Made by a program: the position numbers and the translations under genes. The notes beneath the pieces are model-generated. The model searched no databases, was not told the DNA's origin, and saw only the letters and a list, made by a program, of their open reading frames with translations. This document shows, in pieces, positions 33,964 through 49,702 of a stretch of DNA of 64,000 nucleotides (positions within the stretch are counted from its first letter, which is position 1; every line of letters begins with the position of its first letter). Source of the DNA: Mantis religiosa (taxonomy: Eukaryota; Arthropoda; Insecta; Mantodea; Mantidae); assembly GCA_030765055.1 (NCBI GenBank), contig CM060950.1, positions 273,784,468-273,848,467 on the forward strand. The letters run 5' to 3'.

Positions 33964-34474
33964 GTGACTTTGTGGGTTCGTAGAATTAAAAATCCAATTT
34001 GCAGAAATTAAAATCGTTCTTTATTTCCGTACAAATACACTATTCAATTCCCACGTAACAACATTACGTCACATACACCACACAATCTACCAAAGTCGCT
34101 GACCAAAACAAACAGCATTCTGATTACACCTGTTTACATCAGCTCTCGTTACAATATCTGTTCACTTCTGTTTACTACTACTACTCTGTTTTTGCCAATT
34201 GTTTACAACTGTTTACTGCTTATGACTGACTCTTGGCGAGTCGTCGCTTCCTTAAATACCTCATCTGATAAATCCAAACTCTTCCAGAAGAAACCGAATA
34301 ATCTCTATCAGTCAAGATGTCACCAGAAATTTCCATATACCTCAGTTTGTTTGTTTTGGAAGACCTTTATATGCGGCGCTATGTTTATCTGCGTATGCAA
34401 GCTCTTTATCTCCATGAAACACTATCTGTCTGTTATCTGTTTGCGCCGAAACTTTTATGCCCGTTGCCGCGACA
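33963..34474 (-). repeat. 3' LTR of gypsy element 2
   Basis: 512 bp. Poly(A) signal AATAAA (complement at 34020-34025) lies near its 3' end in element sense. Confidence 0.9.
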
Positions 34475-34485
34475 ATGCTCCCTCC

Positions 34486-35915
34486 TCAAGGCTGGTCGTC
34501 CCGAACAGCACCATTGTAGTGGGCCAGACGATCCAGGTATACCACCAACATCTTCCCTCGGGGCACCTTCTGGATGCGGTAGACCACGTAGTTAATCCTC
34601 TTCACCACCCGGTACGGTCCTTGCCATGGCTGTTGAAGTTTGTTGATTGTTAGGTTTGCTCCCAGGTGCTGTCCTCCTGAAGTACTGGCGTGCACTTCCT
34701 CCAAGACCTTCGGGACCTTACTTCGGGGAAGTACCAACTGTTCTCCCTGCGTCTTCCCATCGGACGATTCCCATACCCGGAACAGCACGTCCTCACTCTT
34801 CAGTGAGTTCCATTGACTTGTATGAGGCGCTCCTTGGTGCAACGTCCTCCCAAGTTGGCCCTGTCCCTGCCTCCACTTCTCTCAAGAGTGGCCCCAAGTC
34901 TGCGTCCGCCAGCTGTTCCCTCCTCAGGCCTACGCTATCCCAGCCATCCGCAGGCACTGCCGTGACTACTCTGATAGCTGCGGCATGCTCCTTCTCTTCC
35001 GCTCTTGTGCATTGGCCGCACCCTTCTTGGCAGGGTCTCCGGGACTTGGCATCTACGTTACCGTGGCTCTTCCCTCTACGATGTTCAGAGGTGAAGTCGT
35101 GCTCCCGCAGCCTCTGTACCCAACGGGCTGTCTGGCCTTCCAGGTTCCTAAAACTAAGTAGCCAGGTGAGGGCGGAGTGGTTAGTCCTCAGGTGGAATGG
35201 CTGACCGTACAGGTACTTGTGCAAGTGCTCCAAGGTGTTTACTACCGCCAGTAGCTCTCGCGGGTGACGCAGTAGTTCTTCTCTACCTTGGCTGAAGGCG
35301 CGCTGGTATCGTCTCAGCAGTTGTCGAACCTTCTCGAGCTGTTTTGCAGTCAGGTGGTCAGCCGCCCTCTCCAGTAAGCCTTCCAGCCGGGGCGCCAGAT
35401 GTTGCATCGGCGCCGGCTCCGCCATCACCACCTCCTTTCTCGCGGGGACAACCACGTCTACCTTCAAGATGACCGTGCAGATTCCAAGGCGCTCTTCGGG
35501 TTGCCGGAGCATGACCTCTTCTCCGTTAAGCCGCAGGACCTTCCTGCCGTGGTCGACCGTCGCCTCGTGGCTGCTGAGGGCATCCATTCCCAGTATCACA
35601 TCCTCAGCCACCTTCGCGACGAACACCCACAGACGCACGGCACTCCGTCCTAAGGTCAACTTCAGTAGGGCCTCCTTCTCCACAGGCAAGGTGTCAACCG
35701 ATGCCGTCACAAGCTGGTATGGTCGGTTTTCTTGATGGCAAACCTTTGGCCACATCAGGTCTGATGATGGTCACGGCTGCCCCGGTGTCTACGAGCACGC
35801 GGCACGGCTTCCCTCTCACCCAACCGTCCGCGATGAGGCTGTCATCCATATGCCGGCTGACGGCGCGTAGTGTCACTCGAGGGGATGATGTCGCCGCCGA
35901 CGTGCCCCTCGCCAC
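34486..35915 (-). pseudogene. protease/RNase H/integrase fusion of gypsy element 2
   Basis: Protease with LVDTGAAVTIIRPDVAKG at about 35790-35840. A 320-codon open frame (34793-35755) then runs from the protease end through YQRAFSQG directly into the RNase H C-terminal part (KYLYGQPFHLRTNHSALTWL) and the integrase linker. Compared with element 3 about 1.05 kb, i.e. all of the RT, is gone; the joint lies at CCTTG 35286-35290, a 5-bp match present at both ends of the lost segment in element 3. A second frame (34486-34842) starts in the integrase amino-terminal region and passes straight to WQGPYRVVKRINYVVY, skipping the catalytic core. Cannot transpose itself. Confidence 0.85.
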
Positions 35916-35927
35916 GCCAGGCCTTAC

Positions 35928-36974
35928 TCATTCTTCCGACTGCTCTTCCTGGTGTCGGCTGTCTCTCTCCAGTTGCCCCGGCTGGGCGCACCCGCAGCAC
36001 ACGCCATTAGGTCTTCGTCGGCGTCCCTCGACTAGTCTTCGGTCTCCCGTGTAGCGGATACTCCTGGTTCGCGACGTCGGTGTAGCCGTCACCTTGGCCG
36101 CCTCCATCCTTAATGCTGCCGTTAGCGCCTCGTGGATGGTTTTGTAGTCGCCGTGCATTAGGCGCTGACGAATCTCCGTGTCTCGTACCCCGTCAACGAA
36201 TGTGTAGTCGGCTTCCCGGGATTCGAACTCTGGTGGGAGGTCGACTAAGGCTTTGTTAGCCAGTTGTTCAATTGCCAGAGCGAACTCCTTCAGCGTCTCC
36301 CCTGGCTGCTGTGACCCTGACTTCAGCTGGCTGCGGTGCGCTGCGGCTAAGAGGGGTTTCCAAAGCGATTCTCCAGGCCCTCCCAGATGTCCTTGGGCGC
36401 CGCCGCTGTCTGGACCGCCATCAGGACTTCTGCGGCCCGTCCTTGGAGGCCTTCAAGTCCTTCAACCTCCTGCCGACGATGTCCTCTACCATGGCGTTCA
36501 GGAACTTTGTGTTGCTGTCGAACTTTCCCTCCAGGTTGTTAACGCGGCTCGCCATATCTTCGATGTCTTCCACCACAGCCTTCAGGGATTTGGTGTTATT
36601 TTCGGGCTTTCCCTCTAAAGGCGCTCGTCCACTTGACCCATCCGCTTGCCCAGCTCCGCGACGTCATTCCTTATGCCGATCAACTGCTCTTCAAACTTTG
36701 CGGCAAGGGCCTCGTTTGCCGCTTTCATTTCCGTGGTCAATTCGGTCATCTTCGCGGTCAGGCTCATTTTTGCAGCTTCCGTCTTTGCAGCGAAGGTGTC
36801 ATTCGCCGACTCCATTTCTTCCATTTTCTCGGTCAGGCTATCGTTCGCTGTTCTCATTTCTTTCAGTTCCGCGGTCAGTTTGTTGTTTGCCGTTTCCGTC
36901 TTCGCGGCGAGGGTGTCATTTGTTGTCTTCATTTCTTCCATTTTCTGTAGAATCTTTTCCAATGCAGCCTCCAT
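35928..36974 (-). pseudogene. gag of gypsy element 2
   Basis: ATG at 36974 (MEAALEKIL) opens a 119-codon coiled coil of repeats such as KMEEMKTTNDTLAAKTE. The next part is out of frame; capsid sequence can be followed to a CCHC knuckle relic CCGCAQPGQLERDS (35990-36040) in which the His and last Cys are replaced. Frameshifts near 36615 and 36370. Confidence 0.8.
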
Positions 36975-37003
36975 GGTGCTAATATTCCACTTCTGACACC
37001 AAT

Positions 37004-37505
37004 TGTGACTTATTGGGTTCGTAGAATTAAAAGTCCAATTAGCAGAAATTAAAATTGTTCTTTATTTCCATACAAATACACTGTTAAATTCTCATATAAC
37101 AACATTACGTCACATACACCACACAATCTACCAAGGTTGCTGACCAAAACAAACAGTGTTCTGATTACACCACTTTACAACATCTGTTCACTTCTGTTTA
37201 CTACTACTACTACTACTACTCTGTTTTTGCCAATTGTTTACAACTGTTTACTGCTTACGACTGACTCTTGGCGAGTCGTCGCTTCCTTAAATACCTCATC
37301 TGATAAATCCAAACTCTTCCAGAAGAAACCGAATAATCTCTATCAGTCAAGATGTCACCAGAAATTTCCATTTATCTCTGTTTGTTTCGGCAGGCCTTTA
37401 TCTGCGGCGCTATGTTTATCTGCTTATGCAAGCTCTTTATCTCCATGAAACACTATCCGTCTGTTATCTATTTGCACCAAAACTTTTATACCCGTTGCTG
37501 CGACA
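37004..37505 (-). repeat. 5' LTR of gypsy element 2
   Basis: 502 bp. Several substitutions and small indels separate it from the other LTR, so the insertion is not recent. Confidence 0.9.
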
Positions 37506-41714
<4,209 letters not shown>

Positions 41715-42550
41715 TTATATTTTCTATCATGTGCATTCTGTACAAAAGTTCAAAACTAGCTGGAAATACACAGCTTAAGACGTCCTGTATAAAATAAACG
41801 TATAACAAGAAAGGTCCTTATGTTTGAGTGTACGTCACAACTACAACATGAAACAACTGGAGAGTTATACAAAACCACTTACGTTTCATGTGGCAAAATT
41901 ATTTTTATTTTCCATTGAGGAATACTGGACCAAACTCATTGGTCAGGTATAAGGAAACTGAACCGTACTGGCACAACAAACTTTAGGTGATTGACATTAT
42001 TTTATTTATTTATTTATTTATTTATATAATGTTCCACACTTAGTATTATCTCTATTTCACAACGTTACTCTTCCATTGATTGTAGTCACCTTAAAAGATT
42101 TTAATTGGTTTTTGTGATACTTAAATCTCTTTAGCCATTTTAATGATGTTATATCAAATGAAACATAGTAATTATAAATTATATTACATATATTTTTTGT
42201 TTAAAAATTGTAAGCAACTGTACAGTTTGGATTTTCGTGTTGTGCTTTGCTTTCTCTTTTTTTCATGTTTTCTTAGTTTTTTTTATGTGATGTGAATATT
42301 CATGTGCCTCTCTCCTTTCTCATTTGCATTTCCTGAAATTTCTGGTGTATTTGATCCTATCAGCTGTTTTATGATGCTCCCAAGTTGGCTGTGACCCTTT
42401 TCTTTGTTGTGGTGTGTGAATTGATGTCATGTGTAAATTTGTCGGTTGAAGAGTTATGCTTTACATGCATGCACGTCCAACATGCTCATGTGCATATGTG
42501 TGACATTTACACTATAATTTCCTTTATTTATATTTTTTGTTTTATTGACT
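41715..42550. other. intron sequence, nothing recognised
   Basis: AT-rich; short (TTTA)n run at 42000-42026. No gene. Confidence 0.45.
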
Positions 42551-42559
42551 TCTTTACTT

Positions 42560-43290
42560 TCTCTTTTTGTTTTATTGCATCAATCTTCTTGCCTTTATAA
42601 TGTCTGCTTTCTTTTTCAACTCTATTCTCTTACAATTTCCTATGCTAATTTTGCATTCTGTTATATCTTTCCTGTATTTTCGTAACTCTTCCTTTACTGT
42701 CCTGTGCTCTATCATTTCAGTTTGTAAGACTCTTATTCTCTCTCTTACATTTTCAATTTTATTTATTAAATTACACCTTGTTTCTCCTACTTTTCTTTAT
42801 ATTTTTCAAATCAAATTACTTTACATTACTTCTATATGTTCTTAATCTTCCCTACCTTGTTCCATTATCTTACCTAAATCTTGCTCAAGGTTTTTTCTAC
42901 TTTGTTCTGTTTCTTCCTTGCTCTGCTTTATTTCCTATTTCAAATCCTGTTTTAAACTAGTTAAGCTCTCCAGCATTTCTGTCTTTCTGCTAACTGCATC
43001 TGTTTTTCTAACCTGCTCTATTTTCTGTTTCGAATCTTGTTTCTATTCTAAGATTTCTATTTTTTTATCTGCATCTTTCTTTCTACCTTGCTCCATTTTT
43101 TGTCCTAAATTTGTCATGAATTTCTATATATCAGCTAGTGATAATTCTGTGTTTACTAGGTCACCTATTTGTTTTCTGACTTCAGCTAACTTGTTTCTAC
43201 TTCCACAGTTTCTTTACTCATCTTTAACAATTTTAATTTCCTATCACTCCTTAGCACCATGTAAATTAAAGTAGTAATCCTACTATCCAA
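42560..43290 (-). pseudogene. decayed coiled-coil protein, gag-like
   Basis: On the minus strand a charged, heptad-rich peptide can be followed with about six stops: QKMEQGRKKDADKKIEILE, KQKIEQVRKTDAV, SLTSLKQDLK, QSKEETEQSRKNLEQDLGKI, NLINKIENVRERI, IEHRTVKEELRKYRKDI. It resembles in style the coiled-coil gag start of the gypsy elements here, but no knuckle or pol follows. Function not assigned. Confidence 0.4.
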
Positions 43291-43792
43291 TTTTTTCTGT
43301 TCTCATGTTCCATTTCTTTACCAATGGCAGTTATCTCTGGTCCTCTGGTGTTGTGGAGCTGGTAGGTGATTGTTCTTCCTGTTGGTGTTCACCATCATGT
43401 CATTTTTATGCTGTCATTCATTTCTATGCATATCTTCAGGCATTACCAAAGGTGTGTTCTTTCGTCCTGATGATGCATTTTCCTTTTTTTTTTAAGTTGA
43501 TTTAAAATAATTTTATATGTTTGCTTTCACTATTTTTGCCAATTGCCACAGTTTTTAAAGTAGACCCCTTATGGAGAGTCAGTTGTTTCAATGTTTCCAA
43601 TGGTACATCCAGAGTTTAAGTCCTAGTGTCATTACTATAGCATTGTTGCTTCTAATGAAAATTTATTTTTGAGGTTTCAAGATCTCTTGTTGTCTTCTCT
43701 AGGATGTGGTAACATCTAAGGCTACTTTAAAATAAATTGCTTCATTTTTAATTTTGTTTTGTTTAATAAATAACTGATAGCTATATTTCAGT
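43291..43792. other. intron sequence, nothing recognised
   Basis: T-rich, no coding motif recognised. Confidence 0.4.
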
Positions 43793-43805
43793 GAAATACA
43801 GTATT

Positions 43806-44144
43806 TAAAAGTAACCCAGGGTGTGACAGCCCATATAGGGCCAGGACCTGTCAACCCGACTGCTGGCCTCATGCCCACATATGCAAGATAGAGGTGATCA
43901 TCCAACTGATACAGGGAGGAGATGTGGTCAGCATCTCGTCATCCCCCAGCCAGAATGTTGGGTTTCGGGACCAAGGCCGCTTACCCATTCTAAGCTCCTT
44001 AATTTCCTCATGATGCTGAATGGGCACCGGTCCTATACCCGGGATTTAAAATCTGCACCCCAGGGGTGGGATTAATCCCGGGCCGCTTTCCGCGGCAGGG
44101 AGCCAAGGCATGATGCCTTAGCCCACTATGCCACAGTACAGGAT
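43806..44144 (-). mobile_element. tRNA-derived SINE, family C
   Basis: On the minus strand it starts near 44144 with a tRNA-like head (TGGCATAGTGGGCTAAGGCA) and a B-box-like GGGATTAATCCC. It ends in a short A-rich stretch on the left. The flanks GAAATACAGTATT (43793-43805) and GAAATAGAGTTTT (44145-44157) are likely a diverged 13-bp target duplication. It sits at the left end of repeat X copy 2. Confidence 0.65.
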
Positions 44145-44420
44145 GAAATAGAGTTTTGGAATTTTGATAATACATATCTACTGAAAGACTATGTCCAGAC
44201 CAATAGCAACATCTATGAGTACCAAATACTTGGAAGAAGAATGGCTTCCTTCCTGAAAATATTCTTATACCTATGTGACTATGTTCCTACTAGCAGCCCT
44301 TCAACAGGCATTCTTAGCTATAATTTTTCTCTGGTTATTAACAAAAGCTACAAATTTTTCTTACAGACAGTTTCTCTATGGTTAGCCATGTAGGACTTGA
44401 ATTTCTGTTATTCTGATATT
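44145..44420. repeat. unnamed repeat X, copy 2 (uninterrupted)
   Basis: Matches 20755-21000 joined to 22666-22730. At the place where piggyBac-like element B sits in copy 1, this copy reads CAGTTTCTCTATGGTTAGCC with no insertion. Confidence 0.6.
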
Positions 44421-44717
44421 TTTACTCATCATTCTAGACATTGTAAATTAAAATACATAAATATATTCACTAACAAATAGGAAAACATCAATATGAACTA
44501 TACAGCATACATGATCAATAAATATGTTCATTCACAATATATCAGATAAGTTTCTCATTACCAGGTTTACAATTTTTAGGTGCAAATTTCAGATGAAAAA
44601 AGGAAGAGAAAAGATGCTTAAATAAGGTAAAAAAGGAACAAAAAGGTGCTGGGTTATTCAACAATTTCTCTTTCCTCTATTCTAATTTATTGAATTACAA
44701 ACAAGTACATCAAAGTA

Positions 44718-46142
44718 TCACTCATCAGAAGAAGGAAAACACATGAAGCTGTTATACTTCAAGACATTAAGCATCTCTACATTTTTAAAAGTAAGTCTGT
44801 TTCTATTAGGAGATAGAATGCCTTTGTAGATGCTAAAGCTTCTTTCGACATCCACAGAAACCAGTGGGGCAAATCTTGAATTTACTGGGAATGGCAGTTC
44901 TGTATATGTGGCAAAATCCTCAATGTCCGGATTATTCTGAAGACTAAACTCAAGTTTGTCTTTGGCAAAGCCATCTAACTGCTCCCTCACAGAAGCAAAA
45001 ATATCCCACTGTTTCTCATTTTCCAAACCTTGTTCTTCTAATAGTTTAATAGCTGCAGTCAGGTACTTGTAATTATGGACACAGTATAGTTCTGTCTGCA
45101 AATTATGTATTTTCTCCAGTAACAGAAGTTGCTGTGCCTTGGAAATTGCACCTGCATTGGCTGTACCCAAAGAAAGCACAAACTCTGTAATTTTGTCAAA
45201 ATTCTCACACAACATAACAGCACACTCAACCCAAGATCCCCAGTGAGTAATGACCAGAAAATTTGGAAGGGGCAGGCCAGTGGTTTCCATGTAGACCACA
45301 ACACGATTCAGAACTTTCAGCAGAATCTTCTTTAGGGCAGATATGAACTGATTTGCGATGTCATATTCATTCCTTGTGGATTCACAAAACTAGTGAAGGG
45401 CATGAACCAAGCATTTCACATGTTTCAACTTAGGAAATAAAGGCTTCAGTTGGTTAACAGCTGAATCATGGAGCCTGGTCCATAAGCACAAGAAGTTTTT
45501 CAAACTCCATACCAGCAGACCAGAGCTTTGACAAAAGTCCATAATTGATGGCATTACTATACTGGCATTGGTTTTCTACAGCTCATACATTTTTAACAAC
45601 ATGGGCTTAACTTTCTCCCCTGCTAAGGAAAAAACTAAAATGTTCAAAACATATCATTCCATTGAGTCTATGGTTTCATTCACAATGATTTCCACATCAC
45701 AGACACTTCCTCCTTGATTCTTTGTATGGCTTCTTGGTAAACAGGCTCCATGTAGTTTTTTCTTAAAGTTCTCTCATTCAGCATTAACATCATTGTGTAT
45801 TTGTCAAGAAATCTCTTGAAGGCTGGATGGTTCACCTTATTGAGAGGAATTCCTGGTTGTATAAGAGCTGCAAAAACTCAATGTTGATTTGCTTAAATGT
45901 TTGGCTTTTTGAAGAACTCTGTTGAAGCACATTTCGTAATAGAAGCTGCTGCAATTTGTTTGCCTGAAAATTCTTGTTCATTTGATGCTTAGACCCGGAA
46001 ATGTGCTCTTTGATGCGATCTCGCTGGTGTTTCACAAAATTCCTGAATCACAAATAGTACATTGAATAACAGTTCCATCTGTGTCTATGAAATCTTGTTT
46101 GAATTCCTGAGCCAGAAGAATAAGTCTGGACACATTTGGCAT
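44718..46142 (-). pseudogene. hAT transposase with BED-like finger
   Basis: ATG at 46142 (MPNVSRLILLAQEF) opens a BED-like zinc finger: CTIC, a frameshift, then HISGSKH, in the pattern C-x2-C...H-x5-H. The middle (45300-45830) can be followed only in pieces with stops. The last 193 codons (44718-45299) are open and contain the C-terminal dimerisation and catalytic end: SVDVERSFSIYKGILSPNRN, then LTFKNVEMLNVLKYN. The type resembles hAT proteins related to CGGBP1. Frameshift in the finger and stops mean it is inactive. Confidence 0.8.
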
Positions 46143-46250
46143 GGTAAAATCAAGTAATAAACTCGTTTAGTAATGTAACAAGGACCAACACCAGTTCACT
46201 TGGTAAGTCAATGTGACTGTTACACAACTCATTCACTTGCTGTCCACACT

Positions 46251-46263
46251 CTTATATAACACC
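46251..46263 (-). promoter_or_regulatory. TATA box of the hAT element
   Basis: Complement reads GTTATATAAGAG, about 110 bp upstream of the transposase ATG at 46142. Position-based inference. Confidence 0.4.
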
Positions 46264-46871
46264 GTGACAGTTACCAGAATGTTCTCATTCATGCTGGAAC
46301 CGCAGTCTCAGCGATTTCTAGTAGCTTCGAGCAGAACCCAGAGTCAGTTCTTTGAACTGCACATGTACAGTTACTGCTGTCTCTGCATGACCTTGGAACA
46401 GATGACCTCTGTCACAGTAACAAACTCTTGTTCATGAACAAATAGGCTAGTGATTCTGGTGAAATAAAAAAGACAGATTGATATACACTGACAATGAGTC
46501 ATTGTCAGTTGCATTATTGCGGGCTGCTTTACAGCAGTAAAGCAAGAGAAATAGGATTTTTCGTACACAATTATTTTCCACTGTAGGTGTCCTTTCAACT
46601 TCTGTGCAGCATTTACTGAGAGAGTTAGGCTTACTCTTCACATGTTCAAAGCAAGCTGAGGAGATGTTAATTAAAAGTTAAATATTTTACATTTATTAAA
46701 ATCATATAGAGGAAAAAGAGATAAAGGTACCCAAAAAAAAGGGAAAAGGTGCATAAAAATGCTCTTTTGGTAACTAGAAACAAAACTTCACACTGTGGTA
46801 TCTGTCCGAAGGGCTTAAATTTACCCTAAGAAAAAAGGTGCGCATCTAAAAATCCTCACCCTGCTCACTAC

Positions 46872-47995
46872 ATTGTGTTATAACTGCCTCAAGAACTATG
46901 TGAGGGTAGGCAGAACTCTTGCTGTAGTGAAGGCACATTCTTGGGGAATTCTTGGGGAAGAAAATCCCAAAATTAAATAGGGAGATTGACAGGGCTTCAA
47001 ACTTGTGATAGTACCCTGTCTAAGGGATGCACGTTCGAGAATCAAACTACCAAGGGAGCAGTCCAGCTAGAGCTTTTTAAATGCATACAAATCTTCAAAA
47101 GAGGCAGCCAGACGGATCTAAATGAAAAAAGTTATTGTTCAGAAAGTCATAGATTTTGCTTGAGCTTAACTCCCAACAAAGTATGCTTGGATTTGAGGAT
47201 CAAGGTTTTCCATTAAAATAGTCTGAAACATGCTACAACCATTAAAAAGAAATCCCAGGGTCGCACTTTGTGGAACGTGGGTGTTGATTTAAGCAAGACC
47301 TACTTTCTCATAGACTGTTTCAAGTTGTCTGCCCAGATAGCATTAATTTCTCTAACATATGGCAGTGGAGTCAGTTTTTTGTTTTGTTTTTAATTATAAG
47401 CCCAGAAATACTGTTTGAAAGGAAAATGATATAGAAACACTATTCTAACCATATAAATTCATAAAGTTGTTTTGCATTGCTGGAAAATAAAGTTAATTTA
47501 ATAAAACGAAAAGAATAAGTTAAAATTGTTGCATGCAGATAAACATTAATATCCTGAATATATACCAACAGTTCTATACTAAAATGTAAAACAAGTGTAA
47601 AATCAAAGTGCAATGTTTCTCATAAAGTTGTAAGAGAGCAAGACAAAACTCGCATAAATAATAATTTCTGGGAAAGATTATGGCAATGCTTTTACTTGAA
47701 GTTTCAGACATTTGCTGTCTGTAACTAATCATAATACTGATTAATATAATAAGCGTGCAGCAGAAGCTAATCATTTTTTAACTTGTTCAAAAAACAGAAG
47801 CATCAGCTTGTAGTTAATGTGTATTGGTGATGGGTTAAATTTCCATTAGAACAATATAAAAATAGAGGGTTATTCAAAATGTAGAAAAAGAAAAATAATT
47901 GGACTTAAGTTCATTTATTCCAAAACTAATTAATAACATGTGTATTGTTTGCATCCTACATGACTTGTATATTGTTTAGGAATGTTCTTATTTGG
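46872..47995. other. intron sequence, nothing recognised
   Basis: AT-rich. No repeat or gene recognised. Confidence 0.45.
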
Positions 47996-47999
47996 TCAG

Positions 48000-48208
48000 T
48001 TAATGGAAATTAATTGTTCTTTCACACTAGTTGTGTGTAGGACAAGGTTTGGATAGGTAGAGTCAGACTGAAAAATAGAATGCCATAGTTGGGATTTGAA
48101 CCATGGATCTCCCGGTCTCTCTCCAGTTGCTCTTAACCTTGAGCTACCATGGCAACATGCCAGTATGACATTAAATTCTCCAACTGAACTGTATTTTCCT
48201 CGGTAAAG
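48000..48208 (-). mobile_element. tRNA-like SINE, family D, minus copy
   Basis: On the minus strand: AATGTCATACTGGCATG, then a tRNA-like part (TGGTAGCTCAAGG and GGTTCAAATCCC), then TATGGCATTC and CTACCTATCC. It is the inverted partner of the copy at 48240. Confidence 0.65.
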
Positions 48209-48239
48209 CATTGGAATTCTCATATATACATAAGAACCA

Positions 48240-48410
48240 CTCCTTGTGGTTTACTGGGAAAAATACAGGCAGTTGGAGAACTGAATGTCATATTGGTACA
48301 TTGCCATGGTTAAGAACAACCAGACGGAGATGAGCGATCCATGGTTCAAATTCCAGCTATGGCATTGAATTTTTAAGTCTGTTTCTACCTATCCATGTTC
48401 TTATTTGTTT
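48240..48410 (+). mobile_element. tRNA-like SINE, family D, plus copy
   Basis: Same unit in opposite orientation (AATGTCATATTGGTACATTG, GGTTCAAATTCC, TATGGCATTG, CTACCTATCC). A-box part has a deletion. Together the two copies form an inverted repeat with a loop of about 35 bp, ending about 65 bp before the exon at 48478. Confidence 0.65.
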
Positions 48411-48477
48411 ATACCAAGTTAATGTTGGTTGCACTGCATGGACTTTGTTGAAATATCCATTTTGCTAATGTTCACAG

Positions 48478-48590
48478 GACATCCAACCTGTCTCCAATTT
48501 ACACCCAACATGATCGTTTCTGTCCGTAAATATCGATGGCAGTGCATAGAGTGCAAATGCTGCTCAATCTGTGGCAATTCTGACAATGAT
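48478..48590 (+). CDS. d4: d4/DPF family exon: main part of PHD finger 1
   Basis: 113 bp. After completing the split Gly codon it encodes HPTCLQFTPNMIVSVRKYRW, then QCIECKCCSICGNSDND, the continuation of the first PHD finger: the HPTC ligand pair, the conserved Trp, and CIECKCC, with CSIC opening the second finger. Acceptor TTCACAG at 48477, donor GTAAGT at 48591 (strong consensus), next intron phase 0. In the family the following residues are DQLLFCDDCDRGYH; these were not found in the 15.4 kb to the window end, so the next intron is also long. Confidence 0.93.
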
Positions 48591-49393
48591 GTAAGTAAAA
48601 TTATTTTGGAAATAAATATCAGTAATAAATATACTTATTATTTGGGTTCATGAAAATACAAGGTTCACTAGGTAAGTGTTGAGACTCGCAACATTGGCTA
48701 CCCATAGGGATACCATTGCCACTGTGTCAAAATTTCTGATTCAGTGGTGACGTCATTGATAAGTGGCAGAGCCTGTTGTATCAAGTTCATGCATTTTGCA
48801 TCTTAAGTCAGGAAAGTCTGAGTGTTCTTGCAAACAAAGTAGAGATTAAAAGAGAGCGTTTTTATGTGATCTTGTCCAATTTTAAATGTGGCTTAAATGA
48901 AACATAATCAATCACATAGCTGGAGTTTCATTACCACTGTGTTCCACTGGTTTAGAGAATTTAAAAGAGAGGGCAATAATCTCTTAAAGATGAAAAGAGT
49001 GTGTCTAATCAACAACAATAGTGACTGACAAAAGCATCACCTCTGTGGAAACCATGAATACAATAGGGATGATGCAAGATTAACCTATGAAACAGAGTGT
49101 GTTTCAGCTATCCTTCATGAGCACCTTTATATAAACAAATGTTCAAGTTGGTGTCCCATTATTTGTCTGAATTACAAAAGCTCCACAGTATGAAATAGTG
49201 CAAAGAAATGCTGCAAAGATTTAACTGTGGAAAGTTAGTATGTTTCAGATATTATTATGGGTGACAAAACATGGATATATCACAAAATATAATTATTTGT
49301 AACAAAACTTCACTTATCTTTAAGGAAATTGATGAGAATTTCCAGCAATTGTGTTAAAACCGGTTTTGTAAATGTTTGTTTATATCCTCAGAT

Positions 49394-49640
49394 ACCCGCC
49401 TTGGTAGCGTGGATGGTAGCGCGTCTGCCTCATGTTCAGGAGGTCCCGACTTAGTATCTCGGTCAGGGTGAGTTACCTGGATAAGGCTTTTACTGGGGTT
49501 TTCCATTATCCTGAAAGACAAATGTCTGTTAACTCTAAGCTCCATGGACCTCTGACTCATTTTAGCATCACTTCATGCATTTCATTCATCATCCGATATG
49601 ACTTTACGTTGAAGGACGTAAATAAAATAAATAAATAAAT
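49394..49640 (+). mobile_element. tRNA-derived SINE, family A, copy 3
   Basis: Near-complete copy with head GGTAGCGTGGATGGTAGCGC, body CCTGAAAGACAAATGTC, tail of AAAT units. It lies in the left terminal copy of PLE C. Confidence 0.85.
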
Positions 49641-49702
49641 TGTCAGTTACTTCCACTTCTATTGTTATCAGCATTACGGTCACTCGTGGTTGGAATATTT
49701 TT

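Larger units (their letters stand above)
33963..37505 (-). mobile_element. Ty3/gypsy element 2, internally deleted derivative
   Basis: LTRs at 33963-34474 and 37004-37505 (TGTGAC...GCGACA) with TTAT on both sides. Removing the element and one TTAT restores the ATT phase, so it inserted into a pre-existing (ATT)n array. The primer-binding-site-like TGGTGTCAGAAGTGG adjoins the right LTR and a purine tract (complement of CTCCCTCCTCAAGG) the left LTR. It keeps gag, protease, part of RNase H and the ends of integrase; RT and the integrase core are deleted. Confidence 0.93.
44563..46863 (-). mobile_element. hAT element with TIRs and 8-bp duplication
   Basis: Left end CAGGTTTACAATTTTTAGGT; right end in complement CAGGGTGAGGATTTTTAGAT. 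The flanking 8-mers are CTCATTAC (44555-44562) and CTCACTAC (46864-46871), 7 of 8 matching, the hAT hallmark. 2301 bp, transposase on the minus strand. Confidence 0.82.

Noticed and set aside
34793..35755. The 320-codon open frame of gypsy element 2 as a domesticated gene
   Set aside because: It is inside an element with two LTRs, primer site and target duplication, and lacks any conserved catalytic module. Kept as a finding on deletion structure only.
42385..43505. Several plus-strand hydrophobic small open frames
   Set aside because: They are the complement of a lysine/glutamate-rich coiled-coil reading on the minus strand; hydrophobicity is a shadow effect.
44718..45299. A host CGGBP1-like gene
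   Set aside because: The same frame extends into a broken transposase between hAT terminal repeats with 8-bp duplications.
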